Program-made: the position numbers and the translations under genes | Source: Gautieria morchelliformis | Lineage: Eukaryota > Basidiomycota > Agaricomycetes > Gomphales > Gomphaceae | Direction of reading: 5' to 3' | Assembly: GCA_015179125.1 (NCBI GenBank) | Contig: WHVA01000307.1 | Coordinates: 1 to 64,000, forward strand | Length of the DNA stretch: 64,000 nt | Shown here: positions 31,578 through 42,507 of the stretch, piece by piece | Layout: every line of letters begins with the position of its first letter | Position numbering within the stretch: the first letter of the stretch is position 1 | The notes under the pieces: generated by a model | Told to the model about the DNA's origin: nothing | Database searches by the model: none | Seen by the model: the letters and a program-made list of their open reading frames with translations, nothing else

Positions 31578-34121
31578 ATGCTCTCTGTGCTCTCCCTTGT
31601 CCTGCTTCTCCCTGCCGCTCTCGCCCTCCCTCCATTCGTGAAGATCCGCGATTCCCCCATTACGCTCCCTATTGCCGCACGTATCAATACTACAGGCTCG
31701 GTCAAGCTCGCTGATGTGAATGCCTATACTGGTCCCGCAATTTGAGAAAACACAGAAATTGACTCAAAAATTAAATCTCCTGACACCAGGCGGACCGCGC
31801 GCGTGCTCGTAGCTTCATCCAAGTCGCCACAGAGAGGGCTGCAAAGCTCGCTGGGCAAGCAACCCCAAACGCTGTCGTCGGCGTCCCTGTGACAAATGGT
31901 GCGGTAAGTCGTGGTGGCTTACCTATGAAGCGCCATTTATCTTCATTCAATTTTGGCGCCTGGCATGACGTAGACTTCAATGCCTCGTATCTTGCCTTTG
32001 TTCACATTATAGTTTAACGTATTCTTCACTGTCCATTATTATTTGTTATATCATACTATGGCCTCGACCGGCGTTAACTGACGCCACCTTACACAACAGG
32101 TCTCATACACAGCTAGCGTCGGTGTGGGTAGCCCCGCGACTCAATATACGCTGATAGTCGATACGTGAGTTGTCTCTCTTGTGTCTTTTGTTGTCAAGGT
32201 GGTCTCAAATAGCAGTTCTGCGGGAGGGAGTGAGGTCGCCTGCCATGTTGTTATTGCCAAGATTGCCGCTGTGACCCCTCTTCAATTAACTTTCCTTACT
32301 TCATGACTAAATTATTGTCCACTGCATGATTTTCCTTGACTGTCTCCTGCCCAGCTGATCTCACCCTCAGGGGCTCCTCCAACACCTGGGTCGGCGCCAA
32401 CAAGACTTACGCGAGGACTGCCACTTCGGAACAGACAATTAACAGTGTTGTAAGTACAATTCGGGTCTCCTCTTACTTACATGTCGTCATCTTCCATCCA
32501 TCCATCTATACTTTTCTTCTTCCTCCCCGCTCGCTGCCCCTCTTCAGCTATATATCTTTGATTATATCACTCAGCACGTCATGGAAACCCGCTGACACCA
32601 TCTCCTGCAGGCCGTCGACTATGGCTCTGGCTCATTTGTATGTCTGCCACCCATCCCGAACACTTGTCTGAACCAGCACTTACGTTTTTTATTATAACTT
32701 TACTGTCTGTAGTCCGGAACAGAGTGTACGTCATCTCTCTTCCGTTTTTGACCTCAATTTGTTGAATAGTCACACCTACACCTCTGTCCCCCAGTCATCG
32801 ACCAAGTCACCCTCACACCAGGCTTAGTCATTCAGTCACAGAGCATCGGTGTTGCATCAACGAGTACAGGGTTCGCAGGCGTGGATGGAATCCTGGGTAT
32901 TGGTGCGCTTTTGTTCTCCCAGCCTTCATCTGGTACGATCCCAGAGCCTGACGCGTGTCAACCTATAGGGCCCACTGATCTTACACAGGGTACGCTCAGC
33001 CCGGATATTATTGCCCTGATTCCCACCGTGACCGATGTGCGTTACATTTCTGTGCAATGTCTCTCTTCTCTGCGCAATTATTGCTCAATTTCTTTCCCTT
33101 CCTTTTCCCTTCTTTTTTATGCTATAAACGCTCGTTGTAGAACCTGTTCTCTCAGGGTAAAATGGCTTCCTACGCCGCTGTCAATGCAGACATACTAAAG
33201 TCCTCCCAGGGACGATTGATTCCGATGAAATTGGTGTTTCATTCGAGCCTGCCACTTCCAAATCCGTAACGAACGGCGAGATCACCTTCGGAGGCACAGA
33301 TGCAAGTAAATTTACGGGATCGATCTCGTTCACGCCTATCACGAGCACATCTCCCGCCAGTACATACTGGGGAATCGACCAAAGTGTTACGTACGTGGAA
33401 ACATGCCTTATATCGTTTTCATCGCTGAGCTGTAATGTATAGATTCGGTACTTCAACGAATATTCTTTCATCGACTGCTGGCATCGTCGGTGAGTGCGCA
33501 TACCCTCGTCGCAGAATGTCGCAGACTTCATACCGAACTGTGAATAGACACCGGCACAACCCTCGTACTCATTGCTACCGACGCCTTCGCCCGCTACACA
33601 GCTGCCACAGGCGGGGTCCTTGACAATGCCACCGGTCTCCTCCGTCTTACGACTGCGCAGTTCGCTAATCTCCAGAGCTTGTTTTTCCATGTCGATGAGG
33701 TGCGTGACGCGATCGATATACTCCACTTTTTCCGCTGGTCTTTATCTTAGACATCATTTCTCCCACCTTCCGCGCCGCTTCTTCCTAACAGCTCGCTAAC
33801 ACTCACCACAGACGACCTTTGAGTTGACAGCCAATGCGCAAGCATGGCCGCGTAGCCTCAACTCCCAAATTGGCGGCGACGCTGACAGTGTCTACCTCAT
33901 TGTTGCAGACATTGGCCGCCCCAGTGGCCAAGGATTGGATTTCATTAACGGATTTTCATTCCTGTGCGTTGAGCTGTTTCTCTTTATTACCACATTCGGG
34001 ATGCATGCGGATTGGTGTTGACCGTCCTACTTTTAGGGAACGCTTCTACTCCGTCTTCGACACCACCAATCGGCGTGTGGGTCTCGCTACGACGCCGTTC
34101 ACACATGCTACAACCAATTAA
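31578..34121 (+). CDS. secreted pepsin-like aspartic protease (family A1, polyporopepsin type)
   Basis: My model has 14 exons: 31578-31715, 31790-31903, 32100-32164, 32371-32449, 32611-32637, 32713-32725, 32795-32902, 32969-33036, 33141-33156, 33210-33390, 33443-33489, 33548-33699, 33812-33963 and 34037-34121. Total 1245 nt, 414 residues, every phase consistent. It begins with a signal peptide (MLSVLSLVLLLPAALA) and a propeptide rich in Arg and Ala. The first catalytic motif DTGSSNTW spans exons 3-4; the flap is YGSGSFSGTE across exons 5-6; the second catalytic motif DTGTTLVL spans exons 11-12. The length matches basidiomycete polyporopepsin-like enzymes. Two microexons (13 and 16 nt) are needed for a correct protein. 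It should be exported and cleave proteins at acid pH. The gene looks intact. Confidence 0.93.
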
Positions 34122-34659
34122 GCGTGCGTCTGGTCGTAACCCTAGTAGGCAGGTGGCTCTGGATTGAACCTATAGTATAGTCTTGTATCTATCTGTCATA
34201 CCTTGAGATATGTCAGTAGCTAACGGGACGGCACTGACCAAATTTGTTTGGATATAGTGTCACGTTCATTTCTAGTATAGTAGACTCCCTCCTAATAGAT
34301 ACCTCCGATTTTTTTTTTTTTTTTTTTTTAATCCAATTTTTCGTCTTTTGGGGCGTAGCCCTATGTAAGACGTTGCTACAGTTTGTGTCCCCGTCAGGTA
34401 TGCTACCTAGCCTTTCTTTCTCTGTCTCCGCTTGTGCTCCTTGGGTGAGGCCCTGGGCGATTCCGTGCCTGTGGTGGCGGGGTGAGATGCTCGCGTTGCT
34501 CGCGGTGCGTTCTTTTTCGGGTTCCCTGATCGTCTTCTCTTTCTCCTCGTTTTCCGTCTCTCTCTTTTGGTTCCTAGCTGTTCTCTTCCACTCTCCTGCC
34601 TGTTCCCCGCTTTTCCCTTATCGTCTCTCCTCTCCCCTCGTTGTAGTTTCTCCTTGAAC

Positions 34660-34910
34660 ACTGCAGAAAGCGCCGGCACCTAAGAATCAAATGAAACAGA
34701 ACTTGATTTTCAGTACAAAACCAGCTAAAAATCAGTACTTGAGCACTGATTTTTAGCTTCTGAAGCATTCCTGGCCCCTTCGACCATGAACTGATTTCTA
34801 GTAGTGAAAATGTCCCACTTTGTACAGTTTTTTAGCTCAAAAAGAACTGAATTCCAGCTTGTTTAGCACTAATAAACAGTACATTCAAAACTAATTTTTA
34901 GGGACATTTA
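34660..34910. repeat. hairpin-rich CTGATTTTTAG repeats
   Basis: GCTAAAAATCAGT and ACTGATTTTTAGC face each other at about 34727-34760, and further half-sites follow to 34905. Similar words recur at 37960-38075. They may be subterminal repeats of the surrounding TIR element. Confidence 0.45.
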
Positions 34911-35399
34911 TTATTGCCTAGCGAGCGGATATGAATGGGTACCGGATGGAAACAGGACGGAAACACTGAGATATGCAGCCACAATGAACTGAAGTATGAG
35001 CTGGCACAGCGCCTGACAGGAGTGGTAACAAATCGACCCACAGGAATTCCGGCGTCCATTCGAGGGAATATGTGGGAAACCCCTGCGAGTACGAGTGGCA
35101 TTGCATCCATCAGCCGAAGGCCTTGGAGACAGCATTAAGCGCGAAGGTGGGTCCCCAGTTGAGGTAGCCACAGACGAATTTGTGGCCTCTGGACAAGGGG
35201 AAGACAGCAAGGGCAGACAAGAGAGGCGGTGTCAAACTCAACACTGAGCAGGAGAGGAATCAGGGGTGGACGCACTGCGCAGGGTACTGTGGACCATTTC
35301 CTTGATATACAACGACACAGGTGAGTGATGGTGCAAATAGATAGGAGCTGCGTACGTCAATTTTGCCTGAGAGTAGAACATCGTATAGGAAGGGACATC

Positions 35400-36360
35400 C
35401 ACACACATGACACTACAAGCTGAGCGCTCCGTCTCGAGCGAGGTGCGCTGCGAGTCCGTGTCGCCGTCCGACGGCGCGCACTGGGGCTCCCCCTCCGCAC
35501 CCGCGCCGTTCGTGCGCGTCGTGTGCTCGTGAGTATTCGTCATGGGGTCGTGTGGTGTTGCTGTGGGCCCTGTCATGTCATCAGGTGTCCGCGTGGCTGC
35601 GTCTTGAGTCCTCGACGCCTGTGCCGCCGCTGTCCCCCTCCTCACCATCTCTCTGTCACTCATTCCCATCCCCCTCGTCTCCCATTCCCTCGGCCCCTTG
35701 TTACTCGTCTCCTGGGCCTGCTTCACGGTGTTTTTCGTCGGTGCTGTGGGCTCGCGAGTCGTCAGGGCAGTCATGGTGATAAGGGTGTGCTTTGCGGGGT
35801 CATCTAGGGGTGCTGTGTGGATGGCACTCTGGCACTCTGGCTCCGTGATCTCGCGTGTCCCTGTCGCGTCCTCGTTGGTCTTTCTGGCCGCTTCTGTCCC
35901 TTTTCTGTCCCTATCCCTCTGCCTGGTCCCTGTCTCCTTTGTCCCCATCATCTCGTGGGTCTGTGCTGCAACGTTGTTCGTCTGTGCCGCTGTCCCGCGC
36001 GTCAGTGTGTTCTTGGGTGTTCCCTGCCCTGCGTTGCATCTCTGTGACGTGTCCTCGCATGTCCCCATCACCGCGTTGTTTGTGCGCATCGTGCGCTCGC
36101 GAGTATTCGTCGCGGGGTTGTGTGGGGATGCCGTGTGGGACTGGGTCATGCTCTGGACCGTCTGTGTAGCTTCGTCCTGTGTCCTTACCGCCTCCGCCGT
36201 CTCCCCTCTCTGCCTCGTCACGCTCTCCCTTGTCCCATTCACTCTTCCCTCGTGCTCCCTTGTTCCCATCTCGTTCCTGTTGTCCCTCGTCACCGTGATC
36301 TTGCGGGCCCACGTCGCGGCGTCGTTCGTCTGTGCCGCTGTCGCGTAGGCGTAGGCGTCG
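35400..36360. repeat. degenerate minisatellite-like tract
   Basis: Repeated words such as GTCTGTGCCGCTGT, GTGTCCCTCGT and GTCCCCATC give a long low-complexity frame on the minus strand (Thr/Asn/Arg/Gln-rich, part of a 499-codon ORF). Loosely repeated blocks are visible, for example around 35520-35640 and 36060-36180. I see no conserved domain in it. Confidence 0.55.
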
Positions 36361-36900
36361 CTGGGGCCTCCTGCGTGGGCACGGCGCCCACGGTCCATTG
36401 CAACGTGTCGCTCCCCGTGAGAGTGACGCCGCTCCGCGGGCGGCCGTCCTCCCAGAAGCCGCTGCCCGTCCGCATGCTCGCGAGCGCGCCCGCGCCCGTG
36501 GCGGCGTCTCACGCGGGGCTGGACGGCTCGACCCACCCGGAGCTCTGGAGGTACTTGCGCGTGGGGACGCTGAGGAGCGCGGCGCCCTGGGTGCCCCAGT
36601 CGGTGACGAGGAGGGTGTGCAGCACGACGTGGGCGGACATGGAGCTGAGGAAGGCGCGCGGGGAGGCGGCGGGGGCGATGGTGTGGGCGTAGGGCTTCCT
36701 GCGCGGCGGTCAGTACAAAGTACACGGTGATGCACATGCACAGGCACAGGTGCAGGGGGACGCGGTGGCTTACGAGAAGAACACGACGTCGGCGTGTTGG
36801 ATGAGCTGGGCGGCGGCACGGTCCGCAGGGTCAGCGTCCGTGATGACAGGGGATGGAGGAGACGACACACCTGCTCGACGCCCGCGCGGGTGACTCCGAG
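36290..36900 (-). pseudogene. PfkB-type sugar kinase fragment
   Basis: Two exons are visible on the minus strand: one ending at 36774 (DADPADRAAAQLIQHADVVF, donor GTAAGC) and one from 36698 (acceptor GCAG) reading KPYAHTIAPAASPRAFLSSM and then LLVTDWGTQGAALLS. The pattern Asp-x-Asp-Pro, ADVVFFS and VTDWGTQGAALL resembles PfkB/ketohexokinase-like proteins. The same frame meets a TGA at 36509-36511 and then stays open (GSGFWEDGRP, GSDTLQWTVGAVPTQEA) before entering the repetitive tract. It lacks the N-terminal half and the catalytic Asp region, so it is a fragment. Confidence 0.45.
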
Positions 36901-37269
36901 ACTGAACACACAGCGGCAACAACAACAACAACAAAAATCCGGACGCAAGCTGAGTAAGCTATCACTGGGGTGAACAGATGACGTACCACTCATTGGCCAT
37001 GGCCCGTACGTCTACAGGAAGCATCCATAGGGCGGGTCACAGCCAGTCGCTGCGAAGATTATAAGTAAGATGTCATGTCCATCAGTGAAAGAAGAGAAAA
37101 ACATAAGAGGTCACAGTTCGTACGCGATGGTTTGGTAGCAACCGCAGAGGGGCGCCCACTGCGAACATACGACGTGGAAGGTGCGTAGAATGATAAGGAT
37201 CGAACCGTGGGTTCTGACGAATCCGATAGAGTCAATGCTCGCACGATCCCGGAGAGGTGTCCTACTTAC

Positions 37270-37421
37270 TGATACTCTGATAAGTCAGTGTCAAAATAGA
37301 CCGCCTCAGCGGCGACAAGGTCGAGCTGCTCATCGGCGACAACAGTGCACAGCTGCTCGGTTGCCAACTCGAGACCAAGAAAATGGGTGGGTTTACCACC
37401 TGGGGGCATCTTGGAAAGCAT
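37270..37421 (-). pseudogene. orphan first exon of a xylulokinase-like gene
   Basis: The minus strand reads MLSKMPPGGKPTHFLGLELA and continues TEQLCTVVADEQLD and FDTDLSEYQ, then a GTAAGT donor at 37269. This matches the N-terminus of fungal xylulokinases (FGGY family: FLGLDLSTQQLK...). The next 250 bp hold no second FGGY exon, so the gene is cut after exon 1. Pyrimidine-rich promoter-like DNA lies upstream (37430-37500). The frame is free of stops. Confidence 0.6.
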
Positions 37422-38708
37422 GTTTGAGCTAAGAGAATGTGTAGAGTATGAGAAAGAGAAAAGAAAGTGACGAGAAAAGAAAGTGATGAGAAAAGAAAGT
37501 GATGGGTGTCGAGTGGAGAATGCAAAGGCCGGTCAGCACCCCAACACCCCGAATAATCAAAAAGGGGACAAAGATGTACCCACCCAAATCTTCCAATATC
37601 AACCTCCCTCATCCACGTCACTCCCGAGGTGTCGCGCTAAAGTTGTCGAGGACGTCTGTCAGAGTCAGAGAATAGTTTAGCGTCGATGGCGGATTCCGCG
37701 TGTCTCAGCACTGGTGTGTTGATCCGCCCAAGGCAGCAGATGTATGCGCTTGCAATGGGGTTGAGGAAGGAAGGCTATTAAAGCGGAGAATCAAAAGACT
37801 TGCGGAAAAAAAGCAGTGACGTGTACACAAGCAGCTGTCTGCAGTATTTCGAAGACGGTGTTTGTGGACCCGGAGATTGATCATGATTAGGTAGAAAAGA
37901 TAATTCATTGGTCATTGGTACTGTACTGTTTGACTTTGCATTTCGTCCTGTACTTAAATTTCAGTACTTGTATAGTACTGATTTTTAGTGCTCTGTGAAA
38001 TTATTTTTTGGGGACTAAATTTCAGTACAAGTCGGTACTGTAATTTAGCTGTAGTGCAAGCGGAACTGAAATATAGCGCTTATTCTTCCTACAGTGTGAA
38101 TCCCTCCGAACCATCCCGTGTCCCTTATGTACCTGAACAGAGGTTTGATTGCCCTCGGCTTTGCGAGTAGAGTGTTCGCCGCTCTATCCCCTCTCTTTAG
38201 ATACCTCCGATAACCCACACTCCCTTATACATAACCCATACATTTTTGCATCTCCCAAAGTTGGTTTGCAGTGCCCTAAATCTCTCGAATACCGCATACT
38301 CCCTTATAACCCATACTCCCAGGCCTCTCCACGAGGGGTATGCGTTAGAAGGGAGTCTACTGTAGCTTGTGTGTAAATATCTATAGGTCTCATAATCTTG
38401 CGAGTGGGAATAACTTTGAAGGCCTTGAGATGAGCATCTGCAACCAACGTTTGTATGACATCAGGAGATCCGACTTTTGATCGAGGTGCCCAGGACAGCT
38501 AATCATGTAATCAGACACTAGCTACCTTGTCCCACGAACTCGATGCCGTCGTGTGATTCATAGATCGATAAAAGACAGGCCTTGATCTGTAGACTGGGAG
38601 ACGACCTTGGCTATAAATGGCTCACCGAAGTATATGCGCCACTGCAAAACAATCGTTTCCTAAACGTAGGAAGTATACTTACAAGCACTCGCATAATGGA
38701 TAGATATG

Positions 38709-41482
38709 TCAGACAAGAACCACACCCTCAGGCTTTTCCTTATCCTTGCCTTCGAAGTCGCCGTTGACATGAATTTCTACTACCTGTGGCTGGTCTCCCA
38801 AACGCAAATCCTCTCCTGTACCGAACCTGTTCTTGTCAGGTGATGAGAATATTCTATCAATTGACTCGAGGGACTTCAAAATGTGGTTAGCACGTAGTGG
38901 CACACGGCGAATGATGCGCACCTTGAGCGCTGTCTCAGGATAAAACAAGTAGACTACAGGGGCAAATGAGGCATTGAAAACAGCGAACACTGAAACGGTA
39001 TTGTATCAACTGTTCGGTTCCGGATACAGAAGACTCTCACTGATGTAGGTCTTCCATTCCAGTTTTCGCATCATGACTGGGGTAACTTGTACAATAATCT
39101 GACGAAGGACATGTCAGGTGGCTATTGTGCCAGACCAATGTTAATTCACCAAGTTAAATAGCCAGTAGGAAATTGTTGCGATGGCAGCGCCTTTAGATCG
39201 CAGACGCAGTGTGCAAACTAGTCAAAATCCGGCTTTTCTGAGCAATGATGAGTGAATTCAGGGGGAGTTTCTCGTACTTTCAGTTGGGTACTATGCGGGA
39301 GATTAGTATCGCGATGTAAAAGGATGAGGCCACTCACAAGCCAGGGAATCGCCAGCCACCCGATGGTCTGAACGATCCAAGGTTAGTCTCACATACTTGT
39401 GGTCATGATGATACGCACAAAGAAGTTGTTAACTGGTGGATCAGACCCATATAAGAACTACACAAGTATACAGTATTCAAAAATGTCACTTACACAGAGT
39501 GCTCGTGGCGGCTGCAGCCCAACCCATTCCCTTGCTCCCTGTTACGCCAATGGACAACAGAACCCCAAGGGCTGCCATAGAAGCTGAGCAACCCAAAGCA
39601 GAAGAGATCATGGACCGACGGCGGCCCATTTTATCGATGTACTGTAGACCAAGTAGGCGGGCATCAAATCAACATTGGATATCAACCTACCCAGATAGGA
39701 ATCATGGCCATTGCGACGCTATTTGCCACATTATAAGTCTGACGATGCTCATGAGGCAAGGCGCTGACTGACGTACTTTCCTACACCTCCGACTCCCAAG
39801 AAAATACGCAACGTATTGTCAGACATCCCAATTGCTTTGTAAATGAGAGTGGTGCTGGTAATGCTTAGTATTTCCGCCCATATGAAGTGCAAAATGGTAC
39901 TCACTAATAGGAGATGAGGCCTTACAAGATAATGGTTAATTTTCTAGTTCATGGGTATCCTAACCACTTACTCGTGCCGCCCATCTGGAAATATTGAGTC
40001 AGACGACCAACAATTGCCTAAGACACAGATGCCGAGCGAAACACACCTGTTGCATCAATTGTATCCCGAAACACAGACAAACCCTTCTGAAATTCTGTGT
40101 ATTTTTTCCCTCGAATAACTCCATATATTTGAAGTCTACGCTGAAACCACGTTCGAGCTCCATCGCATCCTGGATTTTATGACTTTGAGCAACAACAATG
40201 TCATCGGTCGGCTTAGTAGAATGGGACGTGAGGTGTGCAAAAATGGTTCGTGCTTCCGAAATCCGTCCTTGGGCCAGAAGCCATCGGGGCGACTCTAAAG
40301 GTTGTCAAGCATTCACAGGAGGCCCCAGAATTACTATCGAGCTGACCTGGAAGGTCTATAAGCATTATAATTAGTATTACGGCGAAGACAGCCTGGAAAG
40401 CGATTGGGAGCCGCTGCACCCCCAACGATACATAGCATAATATATTAGTCGTTTCATTTATAAATGGAATTACAAAACGTGTTCTTAACCAGTTCACATC
40501 TGAATTGAAATAGCTTAAACCATAATCTTAAGGCATCAAACATCATTTTCAACCAATTTCCTTGACTTTTATAAAGGTACGTACCAACCAAGTAAGAAAT
40601 CCAGATTCCACCCATAAGTGTAGTCTGCCCAATTGCAAGGTCCCGGCCTCTGTGCTTTGGGCTGGAGATTTCACTGTTGTATACGGGAATCGTAGCCGAA
40701 TTTATGCCTTTGTGAAATAAATATATCCCAGGGACAAAAGATGGATACAGTAGGTGGATGTGACGTGGAACTTACCATTGCCAAACCCTGAAATGATGCG
40801 TCCGATAATCATTTGTGGCATGCCGAAGGCTGATGCTTGCAATGCGGTTCCAGCGATCTTGAGATACATTATCTTACTTATACCGAGTAGGAATTCGGAT
40901 ACTCACTAATATCGATGTGCCTATGAGCATGGACATCCTTCTACCTAGGGCTTCGCCCTTGAAAAAAATCAACGCTGCACCCAACAGACACCCAACCTAT
41001 CATACTCGTTATGACAATGACGTGTCTGGGTGGTAGGATCTCACATTGTATACGCTGACCTATGATCCAAATATAATATGTTAACATGTCCTCGCTTCTA
41101 GTCCAACAGTGTTGTACGTACAATGTTGGCCACTTTGGCAGCTTTCTGTATTGGTTGACCGTTCACAGTAGCCGTGAGTTGAAACTGGTTCTTGACTCTA
41201 GCTGATGAAAGAAGTCCCGATAGGACGCCTGTATTTGGTAGATTAGAGATATTATGGTGTGCAGGACATATACTGTATCACCTTGGTCGTAACCTGTTGT
41301 GCACAGCGATTGGTAACAGCTTCAAAGTGGACAGTTATATGGATACCTAAGAGAAGAAATCCCATAGATGAAGCAGCTGTAACAGCGTTGGCGAGATGTC
41401 GCCTGATGAAGTTCAAAACGTAACTGATGTTGATGTAATTTTGTCAGACTTACCCTCTAAGTCGATGTAGTCCCAAAACCAT
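38709..41482 (-). CDS. MFS sugar transporter (hexose/lactose permease type)
   Basis: Exon 1 is 41482-41454 (MVLGLHRLR, donor GTAAGT) and exon 2 starts at 41402. Exons then give SSMGFLLLGYDQGVLSGLLS (TM1), GEALGRRMSMLIGTS, MPQMIIGRIISGFGNG, IPVYNSEISSPKHRGRD, ESPRWLLAQGRISEARTIF, VCLCFGIQLMQQMGGT, YIDKMGRRRSMISSALGCSA and, in the last exon, SFAPVVYLFYPETALKVR before a hydrophilic tail. GRR, RGRD, ESPRWL and YPET are the standard sugar-porter signatures, so a 12-helix plasma-membrane sugar/H+ symporter is expected. Introns are about 45-90 bp. One junction near 39955 does not keep frame in my reading, so either I have misplaced it or the gene carries a lesion. A decayed relative lies head to head about 1 kb away. 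Confidence 0.8.
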
Positions 41483-42507
41483 TCCGAACTAAATTGGTTG
41501 TTCTGCGCTGGCAATGGCCTGCTTGAAGGTTTCTTCGAGGCGAAGTATTAGACGTCTTAAGAACTCTGGTGGATGAACTAGACCTCGTCATTCGGCCCAG
41601 ACAAAGGATGGAGAAGAATAGGAATCTGGATTACAGAACATTATTGGAAAAAGAGAAAACCCAACTAGCTTATGTTGCATATCGTACCGCACTGCATACG
41701 AACATACCTTGTCACCTCGATACTACCCCACGAGGGTCCTGCCATCCGGAGGGCATGGCGCCCGAGGCCAGAGCTACACATTACGTCTAATCGAGCTCAC
41801 ATGTAGGCGGAGAATGGGGCATGATGTCATGGGTAGGGAAACTGCTACTAATGGCTAGGTTCACTTTGGAATCACCGGGTTTGGGCAACTACCACCGAAT
41901 GTTGAGAATACTAGTACGGTAGTATTACGACCATTTGCTCACTTTTAGCGTGACGCGCCGGTTTCGTAGGCGCAATGGTCCAATGGGTAGCTTGACCCTG
42001 CTGAATATGGCTCAAACCTGAATTTCGGTCACAGATCCAGGCCAGTCAGCCTCGGAGTCAAGAGCGGGTGATGCGTGACCACATGCCAAAATGGCTCGGC
42101 TCAAAGGTCACCGTAATGCGTGACGTGAGCAAATGGTCGTAATACTACAGACCGAATGTTGAGAATACGAACGAGGAGTCAGGCGGTACCGTGGTAACGT
42201 GACCATGAGTACCGTTCCTCACTTACCAACCATTGCAATAACTTACAAACTCCTAATAACAACCCCTCACTTATTCATCATACACTATAACGCTAAACGT
42301 CTACACCTCAGTCGTAGCTTTATGTCCATCGGTATGCAAAGACTCAAACCCAAGGCATACAGCTTATAGTCCCGGATATCCGAGATGGGTGGGTGGAAAC
42401 CCTTTCCTCATCGCATCCTCCGCCCCCCCCCGGTGATTCCCAGTTTGGCTACACCCAGGATATAATTGTGGCTGTGAAGGTTCGGCAAAAGTTTATCGAA
42501 CGTCTTT
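41483..42507. other. intergenic DNA between two divergent sugar transporter genes
   Basis: No gene is seen. It contains a short inverted-repeat element (41919-42148) and a poly-C run near 42423. Confidence 0.5.
41919..42148. mobile_element. MITE with 24-bp perfect TIRs
   Basis: GTAGTATTACGACCATTTGC at 41919 (24 bp in all, to 41942) is exactly inverted at 42125-42148. The 230-bp element has TA next to each end inside the palindrome, which suits a Tc1/mariner-type MITE. An 18-bp direct repeat, ACCGAATGTTGAGAATAC, flanks it at 41894-41911 and 42151-42168. Confidence 0.75.

Larger units (their letters stand above)
34278..38362. mobile_element. probable TIR DNA element carrying sugar-kinase gene fragments
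   Basis: The left end TAGTAGACTCCCTCCTAA (34278) and the inverted right end (reading in, CAGTAGACTCCCTTCTAA, from 38362) match for about 30 bp with few differences, and each is flanked by TA (34276-34277 and 38363-38364). TA duplication and such ends suit a Tc1/mariner-pogo type element. Subterminal words CTGATTTTTAG occur in both halves near the ends (34730-34900 and 37970-38060). No transposase was seen, so it would be non-autonomous. Inside are a PfkB-like fragment and an orphan xylulokinase exon. The two ends could instead belong to two separate short elements. Confidence 0.45.

Noticed and set aside
34300-34330. Poly-T run as the tail of a SINE or LINE
   Set aside because: It lies just inside a TIR-like end, with no LINE coding sequence and no A/B boxes nearby.
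35238-36737. 499-codon minus-strand ORF
   Set aside because: Mostly low-complexity, repeat-driven sequence; only a different frame of its upstream part shows protein-like conservation (PfkB-like).
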